Assembly (NCBI GenBank): GCA_932294295.1
Contig: OW028582.1
Coordinates: 36,249,204-36,313,203, forward strand
Length of the DNA stretch: 64,000 nt
Direction of reading: 5' to 3'
Source of the DNA: Alitta virens
Taxonomy: Eukaryota; Annelida; Polychaeta; Phyllodocida; Nereididae
The notes beneath the pieces were generated by a model, which was not told the DNA's origin, searched no databases, and was given only the letters and a program-made list of their open reading frames with translations. Made by a program: the position numbers and the translations under genes. Positions within the stretch are counted from its first letter, which is position 1. Each line of letters opens with the position of its first letter. Shown in pieces: positions 35,201-47,119 of this stretch.

Positions 35201-36365
35201 GGCACATCAAAGAAATCGACAAACCTATCAAGGATGAAGTAATCAGAATTCCATGCGATGATGAGAGTTTTGCCACAACGTTACACAATTTGTTGTAATG
35301 TAAGCGAAACCTGAAAATTAAAAACCAACTTATACATTCTAATATAAACCCATTGATGACATATATATATATATATATATATATGCTGGCCTGGGAGAGG
35401 GGCAAGCTTATATTATTTTGGGATCTTTAAAATAACTTTGAAAACAACTTTTTCTAATGTGAGCAAAACCTGAGTATCGTTCATTTAATGGAAAATGTAA
35501 TCTACATACTATTTTGTGAATGAATATTACTGGACATCTTTTTTTAAAAATTAAAAAGACATCAAAAAAATATTTTAGTTTAGATTTAACTTATGATGTG
35601 TATGGGGTATGAGAAATAAGCATATTTGGCATAAACTGATGAGTTTCTGTTTTGTTCGGTTTCGTTAAAGATAGAAGTGCAATCAACATAAGAAATTGCT
35701 TGTTATTGACAGGAAGGAATTTCTTACCCGCAGAGTGGTGCTTCATTCTTTCCAAATAGCTCTGCTGATGTTTCCATTGTTTCAAAAAGGATCTTAAATT
35801 CTTGACCAATCACAATGCAGTAACAAGCAATATAGCATGGGACTAGGAAAGATCCAGGAATAAGAATAACTGTTGAAGTGACCATGATGACATAATTGCA
35901 ATTGGTTTTCATAAAATAGTTCTTGAAACTGCAAGTGCTGATCGCATTAAAAAATATCTCATTAGTGAAAAATACCGCAATTACAGCAATAAAACATATT
36001 ATAACAATGATGATTAACATAACAAGGAATATCTTCATGCCAATGCCAAATTGATAATGACGTTGTAGTTCACTACTGGTATCCATGACAATGAAATTTT
36101 TCTTTCTTGACATGTAGAACATACTAATCGAGGTAATGGTCACCCACAAATAAAGCGTTCCAGCTTGAGCTGAGATCGCCACACCGTATGCAACATCAAT
36201 ACGATTCATCGAAGCAGTTATGGCACTCAGAAAAACAACAGTACTTCCACATATCATTAATATGTTATAAACCAGTGAAATTACATGACATATATGTCTA
36301 GGTTTGCTATTAACATGAGATTTCCCAAATATTATAAACAATTTATGAAACACGGAGATATCCAT
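32285..36365 (-). CDS. Gustatory-receptor-like seven-pass membrane protein (Grl2)
   Basis: Minus strand, five exons: 36365-35728, 35310-35085, 33153-33085, 32887-32801, 32383-32285; phases 2, 0, 0, 0; 372 residues. The start at 36365 (MDISVFHKLFIIFGKSH) is chosen because it aligns with the starts of Grl4 and Grl5; an in-frame ATG 13 codons upstream (36404) also exists. Exon 2 reads FRLHYNKLC, exon 3 AKKPLDLILSPDMRTSSEQ, exon 4 IETFGGVSVMGFMNLDQ, and exon 5 the membrane motif TYIIVIVQF. All frames are open and all splice sites GT-AG. It is convergent with Grl1. Function as for Grl1, with the ligand unknown. Confidence 0.85.
33230..34395. mobile_element. Foldback-like element in Grl2 intron 2
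   Basis: The two ends are diverged inverted copies: CAAGGTACCTGTTTATGAATG... at 33270 and its counterpart ...GATATACAGGTACCTCGAAAA at 34355, each with GGTCATCAT, CTAGGxCCT and an A/T-rich block. The middle has repeated GTCACC and AAAACGTC words. It has no coding frame. It is probably a non-autonomous DNA element or two opposite repeats. Confidence 0.45.
35361..35386. repeat. (TA)n microsatellite
   Basis: About 13 TA units in intron 1 of Grl2, just upstream of exon 2. Confidence 0.9.
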
Positions 36366-37082
36366 TTTGTTTATATAATATTTATAGTCCTTATTATCAA
36401 TCAATGAACTCTTATCCCAAAATGAGATGGGAAATGTTTAACTCAGCCAGTTAATATCAACCAAGCAAAGTATGTCTCAAGCAGTTGGTTTTACTTCAAC
36501 TGTTGATACCTAGCTTATGATCCTGTTTAAATGGCAAATTGGATGCTGCTGACATCAATCCTTTTTCTTCTTTTCTTTTTGTATCTTTTCTTTCTTATTT
36601 TATTGCATAAAGCATCTATGGCAAGACAGTCAATTTGCTTTTGTATCAATGGTGGGAAGTCGTTAATGGCTAATGGGTGACATCTAATGCATAGCCAAAC
36701 GAAGTATTACTTTGGAAAGCTGCATTGTAGAGATTGGCATTAGCTTTAATACCTTGGCACATTAATACCATCAAGTTAATATGTACTTAATACACAAGTC
36801 TGTTGGAGCATCTCTTGAGGATCCAACTGCCTGCAATGCAAAGTCAAAAGTTTTTCCAGAACATAATATTCTCATATTTGTCTCTAAACTTTCATAATGG
36901 ACACGTTTTCATTCTCTCTGTGTACCTGCCACATGCATGCATATAACATTATTATACTCAACCACATGACTTTTCTATTGTTTCTTTTGCGGGATATAAC
37001 CAATGAAAATGTTAGTTAAACTGAACTGTTATACGTAATAAAGGCATTAAAAATATTTTCAGCAAATATGCCATTTTGAAAT
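36366..37082. other. Spacer upstream of Grl2
   Basis: AT-rich DNA between the Grl2 start and the left border of the first block duplicate. It presumably holds the Grl2 promoter, but no element is evident. Confidence 0.4.
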
Positions 37083-37725
37083 GAATTGCATATGTCTGTA
37101 CTATATGTTTGTAGAAATAAATTAGATTCTTATATATTAATCATACATGTGCTTATGGCTTTTACCCTTTGGTGCCTTATAAATGAAGTATAGATTTTGT
37201 TTTACATTTATATAACTATCAGTTGTTGTTTTGGTTATTAACTGTTATATTATCAATATGTTTACATTAATTATCAATAAAACATTAAAAAAAAAAAACA
37301 CATCTGGTAAACGATTTAATATATATATAAATGACTCGTACCCTATAGGAATGACAAATTGTAGGTCAGAATTGACCTCTAAGGTATTATAAGGTAGGTC
37401 AATAAAAATCTATCTGTCTCTAGATTAATCACCAGGCTGGAACTGAACTGTGAAGATGATGTATGTGATGATAAGGCCTATGACCTGAAAAATAATTGGC
37501 CATTGTAAATCAGCTGCAGTGAAACATCACCAGTTGGACCACCGTTGGTGTTGCACAATTTACTGGTCATAATAATTTTCTACTTTTAAACCAAATATTC
37601 CATGTTTGTATCTGAATGAAATCAAATGATATTATTATATAATGGTGAGGTGGTCTTAAACGAGAAGTAAAATACAACAGCAAGTATCTGTTAGGCCTCG
37701 AGATGGGCGGTCTTACAGTCAATTT

Positions 37726-37896
37726 CATAGACTTGGAAATTAAACTCCAGGACAGAGAGAACTGCTCCATAGGACGTCATGTGAATTCAGGACTCCCATT
37801 GGTTAAAGTACTTCCTCGGCCAATGAAAGTCCTGGATTCACATGACGTCCTCTGGAGCAGCTCTCTCTAACCTTGTATTTAGTTACCAAGTCTATG
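37726..37896. mobile_element. Foldback MITE 'catagacttgg' family, copy 3
   Basis: Inverted ends AATTTCATAGACTTGG / CCAAGTCTATGAAATT with nested inner inverted repeats (GGACGTCATGTGAATTCAGG against TCCTGGATTCACATGACGTC). This is the clearest copy of the family; it lies in Grl3 intron 4. Confidence 0.8.
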
Positions 37897-38260
37897 AAAT
37901 TGGCTGTAATGGTAGGGTGGTCTTCTGAAGTGAGGTATATTAGTATAAATGTCTGAAAGCGGTGTTTCACTGTACTTCACCATATCTCTATGGACTATAT
38001 AGCTTTTTGCATGAACTGGACATACCCTAGCCTAACATCAGTCCTGTCATTTTTCGTGGTATTTTGCAACAGGTTCATAAATATACATGCATCAGTGCCT
38101 ACTATCGTCATTGAAGTTGAAATTACCGATTCAGTTCATCAATACAGTGATTGTGTTCAAATAACAGCATGTCAATGTTATTCATAGTGTGTGCATTCAT
38201 TATTTCTTGGTATAAAGTCAATTTATGAATGTTGAAAGGCTGTAAAACCGCATGCACTTA

Positions 38261-38328
38261 GTATTATAAGGTAGGTCAATAAAAATCTATCTGTCTCTAG
38301 ATTAATCACCAGGCTGGAACTGAACTGT
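38261..38328 (-). repeat. Partial duplicate of the Grl3 last exon
   Basis: 68 bp identical to 37384-37451, which covers the end of the last Grl3 exon (TVQFQPGD and stop) and its 3' flank. It sits inside intron 4 and is absent at the matching place in Grl5 (near 54790). It has no acceptor, so it should not be spliced in. Confidence 0.9.
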
Positions 38329-39587
38329 ATCCCATAAAAAGTATAAAGACTGCTGCATGGCCCTCATTCTGCGAACTCGGACACACATGAGGACCATGCT
38401 TGCTTGGCTAGACTTACCCCAGCTGCCCCTGGCCTGTCCAGATTCAAGAATCCCATTGCGGAAACTCCCAAAAACGTTTCAACTTTCTTCATGAAAAGAG
38501 ACATCTGAAGTATTTGACCAAAAAGGGTTTATCAAATGAGTGTCATATTTTTAACATGTTTGCATGTTGTTTTAGTCACACCAATTAGCAAAGTGAGACT
38601 TTCTCACATGAGAAGATATAATAAGCGTCAGTGTCATAGAAGACTCCGTCAAACCAGTTTGTCTGAATTTTGCATTATTGCGAATTCTGATTTTCAATGA
38701 CAAAGTATTTTAACCCTTGAATTTGAAATTTTGTGAACTAAAACACCCCATTAAATTCGGATGTTTTCACAGATTTTCCGAAAATATTCATTCATCATAG
38801 CCCAGTCTTCCACTATGATCCATCAGTTTTCTTATGGTTTAACCATTTTAACCTAGTCTTCCACAGAACATCTCAACAGAGCACTTATTCCGAACTGCTT
38901 TGTCCTAGTATTCCGCTCAAACTGATCCAGGAGGTACAAAAGCATATTCAGTCAAAGCAAAATAACTAATAACAGAATTAAAACTTTGCCTTTTTCAAAC
39001 AAGGTTAAATTGGTTTAGCTTAGTCTTCCGCTATTAATGTCTGAAATAAGAATGACATGATAAGTGAAATCAATATTTCTTTTTTCTATCTAAAGTATAA
39101 ACATAACTGATCAAATAGTCTTCTTGCACATCAGATCAGGACTTCGATGATATAAATTTTGCCCATTACTTTGCAGCTGAATATGAAATTATCGTTGTTT
39201 TGACTTTCACAGGTTTGAATGGATCTCCTGGAAACTGCTAACTTTGCTGTGTCTGAGTCTTCCATGATACTGTCGATTTACTCCCTCTCAAAGAAAAAAC
39301 CAAACAGATTGTTACCTCAAGTTACAATTTATTTTGCATTTCTGGGTCAGTGTATTTTTTTCTCATTTTTGACAAATAGACACAGGTGAAGAAAAAAAAA
39401 TGCATGTATACCTGACGATTGGTGTGCTCAGAAGTCAGTTTCAGGTCTGCGGTAGTGAACAATTCCATTGGTCTCTGAGCCTGAGAAAAGATACACATCA
39501 ATGTTAGGCAATGACCGCTGTGACATAAAGTAACCCTCTGACAGTACTGAGTCAATAACTGGGCATTTCAGATGTCTCATGTCTCAT

Positions 39588-39795
39588 GTCTCAATGCTAC
39601 TGGGTCTGAAGTTAAGTCAGCTCATATTGGCAGCTGCCAGAGGCAGATGTAATGATGAGATGATCAGGCTGCTTGGAGTCCACACCATGTTACACATTTC
39701 CCCCATGGGTGGAGTCTTTCACTTGCCTCGTTTCATGCGATTGACATCCATCTTAGCTGATGAATGGTGCCTGGGTCTGGGATCGATTCTTTATG
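39588..39795. repeat. Dispersed repeat with 'ccatgggtggag' core, copy 1
   Basis: Contains AGCTGCCAGAGGCAGATGTA, GGAGTCCACACCATGTTACA, CCCCATGGGTGGAGTCTTTC and CACTTGCCTC. Related copies: 42785-42905, 45885-46065, 47940-48118, 55952-56205, 60010-60140 and 63625-63870. The longest copies include GGGGATCGAACCCGAATACC, the complement of a tRNA B-box-like sequence, so it may be a reverse-oriented SINE. Confidence 0.6.
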
Positions 39796-40208
39796 AAATT
39801 GTACATGTTTAACTGAATTGAATTAATTTTTTTTTGCAGATATACAAAAACCGAAAGATTGAATAAAAAACTCCAACTATATGTCACAATATACTTAGAT
39901 CTCTAGAATAAGGGAGTTCAGGATCAGAGATTTCTGAAAAAGCACTACCTGTTCCAATACATAAGCTGGAGCAGCCAAGAATATCAAAAGCGTCACAGCC
40001 ATTTGGGTAGGTGGAAGCCACATGTATAGAGAATTTGGAGATGATACGATACTGGTCAGAAGAGATGTGGTCAAGCAGACCATAGCAATGGACAGGGTCA
40101 GCAGAGATGAGACAACCAGGATGCCATGGGTTGAGGAAAATCTCTCCACAGCATCACACAGCCGGTTGTATCAGAAACGAAATCTGAAAAGTAGGTCGCA
40201 GCTGAACT

Positions 40209-40339
40209 CATAGACTTGAAAACTTAACTCCAAAGGACGTCACAAGAATCCGGCCCTTTCATTGGCTGAGGGATTGCTTCAACCAATGGGAGTCTTGGAT
40301 ACACATGATGTTATCTGGAGTTTAGTTTCCAAGTCTATG
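40209..40339. mobile_element. Foldback MITE 'catagacttgg' family, copy 4
   Basis: Inverted ends CATAGACTTG / CCAAGTCTATG. It lies between exons 1 and 2 of Grl3; the orthologous copy in Grl5 is at 56615-56743. Confidence 0.7.
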
Positions 40340-41554
40340 AAATCTGCTGTAATCAAAAGCCTTATTAGTTGGTGAATTAATGATAAAATCATTATGAACT
40401 TGTCATACATTTATTAGATATTTGTCATTTGTCGTTGAAATTCATTTATGGCTCTTACAAATAAAACATTCTTTAAAAATCATATTCATAGTTTCTTGGT
40501 TAGACTGTTCCTTACTTTTGTAGAGTACTGTCATCCTTGCCAAAGAGGTCTGGTGACTTCTCCATACTTTCAAAGAGGACCTGAAACTCTTTTCCCAGCA
40601 GGAAGCAATACACTATTAAGTAGGAAGGTACAATGAACTGTCCGGGTAAAATGAACAACATTGCGATGGTCGCTATAGTAATGTTACAGTCTAATTTGAC
40701 AAAACCATCCCACACTGTGCATGGCTTTATATTATGAAAGGTGAAATGTTCAATGCTAGTCAACAAACAACTTGCAATATTAACCAAAACTGGTAAAACG
40801 ACAGCCATTACAAGTACAATCTTCACCAAACGTCTTGGTCGATAATGAAATTGATTCGGTTCCATGACAAAAAGGGTCTTCTTTCTTGCCATTATGAACA
40901 TGTTGATTGAAGATATTATACTCCATAAAAGGAATGCACCAAGCTGGATTGAAAAAGCAACACTCAGTCCAAAACTTCGAGATTTTGTTGAAGCCATCAC
41001 CATGGAAATAGCCACAAATATAGTCCCACTAATGTGGAGTATGTTGTATGCGATTGACAAAATGTGCCAAAACTTTCTTGGCTTTCCTTCAGTGTGAGAT
41101 TTTCCAAATATAATGAATTCTTCTGAACAAAGTGATGTGATTCAAATATTTCTTGATATTGACATAGTTGTAGCTCATGTGATATCCAATGTTCACTTCC
41201 ATTAAGCTCTTGTGCTTAAAGCCACAATTAACCTTTCTACGTCCATTAAAGCTATGTGTGAACAAACATTTCTTTGTGCTTATCACATTAGTTTCTATGC
41301 TACACCACGTTAAAATGGAGTTTTGTCCATTATTTGTGATATCAATTACTGATGCTTCACCCCCATTTCACCATTAATGACTACTGCAAGAGCAAATTGT
41401 CAATTCACCAACTAAGGCAACAAGACTCGGGGTCTATTATGATCCATTGACAAACAGCCACCAGGGGCAGGTAGCAGTAGAGATTCCTGGTGAGGTGACA
41501 CCGGGGTTCTAGACTTAGTTTCATGTATGCCGACTTAAGTTACTTACTAATTTA

Positions 41555-41705
41555 TGGTGTACACCCTAACACGGTAGCCATGTTGGCATTTTTGTCTCAT
41601 TGACCTCTCTTTGCACTATTAAGTGTTGTGCCGTCATTAATAGACAATGGCTATGGTGAGGTCACAGAGTGCAAGAAAAACAGTAATGGTATACACATAA
41701 ATTTT
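41555..41705. mobile_element. Decayed MITE with long inverted ends, block I
   Basis: Related to the better-preserved elements at 58003-58228 and 58689-58907: GTAGCCATGTTGGCATTTTT and CTCATTGACCTC at the left. The right end is mostly lost. Confidence 0.5.
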
Positions 41706-41744
41706 CATGCTGTGGGAAAGGATTTTTGTTAAATTCTTTTAACC

Positions 41745-42285
41745 CTGAAGTACTATTTAAAGCAATGCTCTTCTGATACTTTAAGAGTTATGTGATACAT
41801 CTGAAGATTGTTATTCAGTTTAGAATAAAAACTATCTGATTGAGGTGTTGATCTCATGCATTGGTACAATTCATCCCGAAACTTGATAGAGTGAATTATA
41901 CCTTTCGTAATCCAATCGGAATCCTTATTTTTGTGCTTTTTACACTTTACATATCTAATTGGCATGAGTTTATCCAAATATTATAATTAGAGTTGGGACC
42001 TTCAATTCTACCTATCTTGAATTTATCCATAATACAGGAAATTGCCAGTTTGTTCATCAATTTAGATCGAGGTTCCTCTGTATTGGTATATTTTCACAAA
42101 TTTATGACTTGTTTTGGTAAATTTTCGATAATCAAAAATCACAAAATATGGCTGATGGTCAGAAATATTCTGCATTCGAATTCCTGCAGTTGTTTTGGAA
42201 ATGTGTAGCCTTATAATGGTCATTCCTAATATGGGCATGCATAAAAAGTGATGACAAAACTTCACTGTATGTTCTGAAACTTTTT
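41745..42285 (-). mobile_element. LINE scrap: endonuclease end and linker, block I
   Basis: Minus-strand reading with a frameshift: ISDHQPYFVIFDYRKFTK (SDH motif ending the endonuclease) and then DWITKGIIHSIKFRDELYQC, the linker before RT in CR1/L2-like elements. It lies between Grl3 and Grl4. Confidence 0.65.
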
Positions 42286-42551
42286 AATTTTGAATATAGT
42301 AGTCTTAAGCAGTCATATATGTTATTATAAGGTGTTCTATAGATTTAGATATGGTACAAAAGAGCTACAGATTACAGTTATGTCAAATTTGAGTCACTGG
42401 GCAGATAAGGCATATATAGGATGGCCATCACTCAAGATTTTTACAAGCTAAAGTATAGGAAGTTCACTCTAAATACAAAAAATGTGTGTCAATAAAAGTG
42501 ACTTGGTTGAAATTGTGCTACCTATTAAAGGTTTGGCATACCTTTGGTGTG

Positions 42552-43293
42552 CTAATAAAGTGAGTAATTTAATTCCACAGGTGGGATGTCGGACTTCGGT
42601 GGTTGAAACTGGATGATGACAACGATGTAAGTGATGATGAAGCCCAACACCTGGAAATAGACACAGAATGGAGATCCACAGACTTTTGAACAATTACTAG
42701 TTATAAATAAAAATCAAAGAAGCAATTGAAATTGCAAGTTGCTATAGTGCACAATATGTATATGAAAAATCCATGGCTTTCATGGGGTAAATTGTAACAT
42801 GGTGTAGACTCCAAGACTTATCATCTCATCATTATGTCTGTCTCTGGTAGCTGGTCATATATGCTGACTAAGCTTCAGACCCAGTAGCACTGAGACAGAC
42901 ATGGAGACATAGAGAGATATAATTAAAACTTAAACAACCTCAAAATGGGAGTCTATATCTTATAAACCTATATATTTGTTCTTTTTAAGACAAGTTTCAC
43001 ATCTAGCAATTAATAAAGTCTTTTTTATGTATCGTATTTGTGCTGTTTATCTGCATCACTTACCCCTGCTGCACCTGATCGGTCCAGATTCAAGAATCCC
43101 ATTGCAGAAACTCCCGAAAATGTTTCAACCTTCTTGATGAACAAGTACACCTGAAATTATCAATCATGAATTCCCAAAAGATCTATTAATCTATCTATCT
43201 ATCAATATATCTGTCTGTCTGTTCTGTCTGTCTAGCTGTTTGTCTGGCTGTCTTTCGCGCTGTCTGTCTGTCTATTTATCTATCTATCTACCT

Positions 43294-43335
<42 letters not shown>

Positions 43336-46300
43336 CAATCTATCTATCTATCTATCAATCTATCAATCTATCTATCTATCTATCTATCTATCAATCTATC
43401 AATCTATCAATCTATCCATCTATCTATCTGTCTGTCTGTCTGTCTGTCTATCTATCGTTTCATTAAAATGAATGTCCACATGTGGGGGTTGGAGCTCAGT
43501 GGAGCATGCTGGGCTTCCAACCACTGGGTCCCCAGGTTCAATGGGGAGGAAAAGTAACAAAGCCTACAGGGGGCACTACCACCATAGCAGATTATATAAA
43601 AAGACAATAAGCTTATGTCACTACACTGTTGTAGCATGGATGACATCACAATATAGGTGACGTCATTAAACAATACTTATCTGTTAAGGTCTCAATGACC
43701 ACTGGTGGTACTTTTCCTCCCCATTATAATATTCCCAGTTGAGCCTAAGTTGGATGGCTGTTTCATCCTTCATCCCATTGCCATGGTCCCTGCCTGTCCT
43801 AATTAGCCCATCAGGTGCAGAAATGCAAGCCTAATCCACCCACCCACCCTTGGCAGCAACAGTAATACATTGGAGTTGTGAAATAATGATAAATGATAAT
43901 AATTAATTTGAATAGCGCCTACTTCAGAACAGATTTCTGCGCACCAGCGCTTGGATTACAAAAGCCTATTTGTTCATAGGCAGTTCTAAATAGATGAGTT
44001 TTAATTTCTTCTTAAAGTCATCATTGGTGGAGATTCACTTGATATCTTCAGGTAATCTGTTCCAGAGGTGAGGAGCAATCACTGAGAAAGCAGATGCCCC
44101 AAATTGGTTACTAGATTGAGGTTAGAGGGGTAAGTAATTGTCATTGCTTCCGAGATGTATTGCATACTGAGGCGGTTTGTGGTGCCTCATTGCGCTCTGT
44201 GCTCATCTCGAGTGGCAGTGTGCATTAATTGGCCTACAGCTGTGCCAGCTGCCACTATAGATGGGAAAGCAATTATAAGTATTGAATCCCATTAAAATAA
44301 TGATATCATAAAAAAATGTGGGGACAAAGTTGTTAAAAAACAAAATGGAACATACACAGTCAAATTTGATTTTACAGGAATACAAATTAACGTCTTGCTT
44401 TTCTTATGGTTGGGAAACTTGGTTGTTCACAGATGGCACACTGTAAAAATCAGGATTATCCATGCAGTGATGCAATCATTTAAACAGACAGAAAGGTATC
44501 AAATTCATGTTAGATGAGTCATTCGTGAAACTCCATTTGCCAATTTTATTTGAATGATTAAATTTCTAACAGAAATTGAGGTTTTTCTAATATAGACTGT
44601 TGAGGTACTCTCGTGACACATTCTTGCGTGCAAATTTCCTGCACTCTAACGGTAAGCTAAAGAGCTAAAGAGCAGCTGCCCACCAGCCAAGTGCTAGTAG
44701 GCGAGGTAGTTGTGTACCCCCGGATCGTAATACTATATCCGCAATGACCACCTGAGGTTTTGACCACTCCTAGTCAACAACCTTACCTCACTAATGGGAT
44801 TTGGACCAACTACCTTACACATTAGGTCAAAGGGGCTGGATTCTACTAGCCAAGGGCTAGTGGGCCAGGTGGTTGTGTACCCCTGAATTGTAATACTATA
44901 ATAGGATACACATGTGTATTACCTGGTAAAAGGTCTGTTCAGAGAAAGACTTCGCATTCACATTGGTCAGCATGTCCAGTGGCTTCTTGCCCTGAAAAAT
45001 GTCAATGAAAGAAATTAAATCGACACATGTTACAACCAATAACACTCACCGCCAAATTCTATTTCCAAATAAGGACAAAACGTCTACAGCCGATTAAATG
45101 CTGGGGCGATTTTAAGCTCATGTTGTAATTTATTGAATAACTTCAATAATAAGGTCACTACAGCTGTCTAGAGCTGACCATATTTTATGAAACCACATTT
45201 GTTTGCCATCTTGACAGTTCATTCTCATCTCTGTTGGCAGCTATTTTGCATATTTCACCATCTACACACATGATGGTGCTTCCTGATTGGTCAATATCTA
45301 CCACTGTGTGCTGTCAGCTTCAAGCAAATTAAGTAACATAATTGAGCAATCTTCGCATACTCAGTGCAAACACACAACAAATTGATCTGTAATTTCACAA
45401 GTCAGCCTACAGGCAAATTTGTTTGTATTTAAGTCTAACTGGTAAATTAGCCAAAGAATTGTCATCAGGTTTCTAGGTTTGACAAACTTTTAATATTGTT
45501 ATTACTGTTGTGTAAAATGGCCTCTAATTGGGCAGCTGCTTAGGATGTATTCAGCTACATTATAATTGGCTGTTGCAAATGATATAGCTGCCTCTTGGTA
45601 TGAGATACCAGTTAAGGCAGTCAGGTGTCTTGGTATTAGTTAAAATATATCTAGGCAAATGCCTGTGATGAAACTAACTGTATTCTGCATTGTTCAATAA
45701 AATTGCCAGATGACGCCTGTGATCCTACCCTACATAGATAAATATGGCAACTGCAGCCTTGTAATGAACAAAATATATATAAAGTTCAACGTTTACAGAA
45801 CAAAGCAGCATGAGCTGTGTTTGATAATGATTATGTCAATGTAGAAGGGACTAACATGTTGCTAAAATGAAGGTTATGAATGCCTCTGCATAGACCGTAA
45901 GCACAAGGGACACAAATTTAACGTCTCATGAGATGGAAATCCAGCCAGGACGCCACTCATGAAGAGTACCTGGGCTGGGGATCCAACCCGAATACATGGC
46001 ACCGCCAATTTAACGTCTCATCCGAACAACATCCAGCCAGGATGTTGCTGGATAAAGGGTGCCCCAATAAAAATCAACTACAAATAATTTGGTGTCTTAC
46101 CTGTTTGACCAAATAAGCCGGTGAAGCCAACAACACTAACAATGATAGAGTCATCATAGTGAGGGAAGGATACACCAACTTTGGTGGTATGTGACTTGAA
46201 GGGAGGCTTGTGACCAGACAGATCACTGAGATGGCAATCACAAGGACAGACAATGAAATGATGATTTCATGGGAAGAGTTGAGACTGTCCACCGCTTCGC

Positions 46301-47119
46301 ATAACTGGTTGTAACGCATGCGAAATCTGCAAATTGACAATTTTTTTAAATACATACAATGTTAAACGTGTAAAAAAGTTTCTGATGGAAAATGAGATGC
46401 TTTTAGTCCAATTATGACTGCCGAGATACAGAACTGAAATAATTTCCTTTTTATTGTACTAGGCCCAAGAGCATTTACCAATTTTGTTACCTTTGCAGAG
46501 CATCACATTCTTTTCCAAACAAGTCCGGTGATATTTCCATCGTTTCGTAGAGGACTTGGAATTCTTTTCCGAGTAAGAAGGAATAGATGGCAATGTAGTA
46601 TGGAATGATCATCTGTCCAAGTAATATGAAGAATAAGGAAAGTATGGTTGTAAACATATTGCATATTGGATCTGTAAAAAGACGTTTTGCACTGCACATT
46701 GACAAAACATCTTCCATAAAGTTATCCATAATAATCAGAAGGCAGGTGGCAATCATGGCCAGTGCTGGTAAAACCAAAGCTGAGAAGATTACGGCCTTAG
46801 CAAGACATCGTGGATGGTAATGAAATTCTCTCGGATCCATCACAAGAAAGTTGCCTTTCCGTGACATGTAAAACATTGAGATTGAAGACAGTATGCTCCA
46901 GGCAATGAGAGCAGCAATTTGCGACGTAAATGCAATATTCTGATTGAAGTCCTTGCTGTTACTAGTGGACATCAATAGAGATGTTAAGGCAACGACGCAG
47001 CCACAAATGTGGAGTATGTTGTGTGTGATAGACAAAATGTGCCAAAAACTTCTTGGCTTTCCTTTAATGTGAGATTTCCCAAATAATATAAATGCATTGT
47101 GAAATTTTGCCAGCTCCAT
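42552..47119 (-). CDS. Gustatory-receptor-like seven-pass membrane protein (Grl4)
   Basis: Minus strand, five exons: 47119-46491, 46326-46101, 44991-44923, 43150-43064, 42650-42552; phases 2, 0, 0, 0; 369 residues. It starts MELAKFHNAFILFGKSH. Four hydrophobic segments lie in exon 1 and two in exon 2 (FRMRYNQLC at its start, ASPAYLVKQ at its end). Exon 3 reads GKKPLDMLTNVNAKSFSEQ, exon 4 VETFSGVSAMGFLNLDR, exon 5 TYIVVIIQFQPPKSDIPPV with stop at 42552. All frames are open and all splice sites GT-AG. It is the sister of Grl6. Exon 4 to exon 3 is separated by a SINE, a MITE and LINE remains, none touching a splice site. It is a predicted chemoreceptor-like membrane protein. Confidence 0.86.
42785..42905. 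repeat. Dispersed repeat with 'ccatgggtggag' core, partial copy
   Basis: Carries TAACATGGTGTAGACTCC, the ATCATTATGTCTGTCTCTGG strand-reversed core and the TTCAGACCCAGTAGCACTGA end, in Grl4 intron 4. The block II counterpart is 60010-60140. Confidence 0.55.
43185..43458. repeat. CTAT/CAAT/CTGT microsatellite
   Basis: Imperfect tetranucleotide repeat about 35 bp from Grl4 exon 4, in intron 3. Block II has a shorter version at about 60410-60515, so it has changed length by over 150 bp since the duplication. Confidence 0.95.
43485..43850 (+). mobile_element. tRNA-derived SINE, copy 2, split by a MITE
   Basis: Head GGAGCTCAGTGGAGCATGCT with TTCCAACCACTGGGTCCC, then GGTTCAAT; a MITE follows at 43543-43722; the SINE body resumes with TTGAGCCTAAGTTGGATGGC and ends with TTAGCCCATCAGGTGCAGAA. 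The uninterrupted counterpart is 60583-60775. Confidence 0.82.
43543..43722. mobile_element. 180-bp MITE inside the SINE
   Basis: Perfect 14-bp inverted ends GGGGAGGAAAAGTA / TACTTTTCCTCCCC. It is absent from the matching SINE in block II. The flanking duplication is not clear (AT at most), so its superfamily is undetermined. Confidence 0.88.
43900..44250 (-). mobile_element. LINE C-terminal scrap, block I
   Basis: The minus-strand reading resembles QFGASAFSVSAPHLWNRLP-type ends of CR1-like ORF2 proteins, with stops. The counterpart at 60795-61190 reads it more clearly (FGASAFSVSAPHLLNRLPED). Confidence 0.55.
45885..46070. repeat. Dispersed repeat, B-box-like part, block I
   Basis: Contains GGGCTGGGGATCCAACCCGA and two AATTTAACGTCTCAT words, ending ATAAAGGGTGCCCCAATAAA just beside Grl4 exon 2. 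The related copy at 63625-63870 is longer. Confidence 0.6.

Larger units (their letters stand above)
37425..41117 (-). pseudogene. Gustatory-receptor-like pseudogene (Grl3)
   Basis: Minus strand, same five-exon plan as Grl5: about 41117-40516, 40183-39949, 39480-39412, 38504-38418, 37484-37425. Two lesions are visible. First, 46 bp present in Grl5 (57522-57567), holding the start codon and first nine codons, are absent; the frame upstream meets a TGA with no ATG. Second, exon 2 reads FRF-stop-YNRLC where Grl5 has FRFRYNRLC, a CGA to TGA change. Splice sites and the last exon (TYIIFTVQF) are intact. Everything else is close to Grl5, so inactivation followed the block duplication and is recent. 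Confidence 0.85.
37083..47119. repeat. Block duplication I (Grl3 pseudogene and Grl4)
   Basis: Shares gene order, exons, introns and embedded repeats with 53636-64000. The left border is near GAATTGCATATGTCT (37083 and 53632). Both blocks start with an AATAAA plus A-rich stretch (37275-37300; 53820-53840), then contain a Grl3/5-type gene, a LINE endonuclease scrap, and a Grl4/6-type gene. Confidence 0.85.

Noticed and set aside
37083..37300. Processed pseudogene with poly(A) at 37275-37300
   Set aside because: AATAAA and an A-run are present in both blocks, but no coding sequence or matching exon structure lies upstream, so the source cannot be supported.
40512..41060. Grl3 starting at MSIAYN as a functional shorter receptor
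   Set aside because: The codon at 41060 on the minus strand is TTG, not ATG, the first membrane segment would be cut, and a stop in exon 2 follows.
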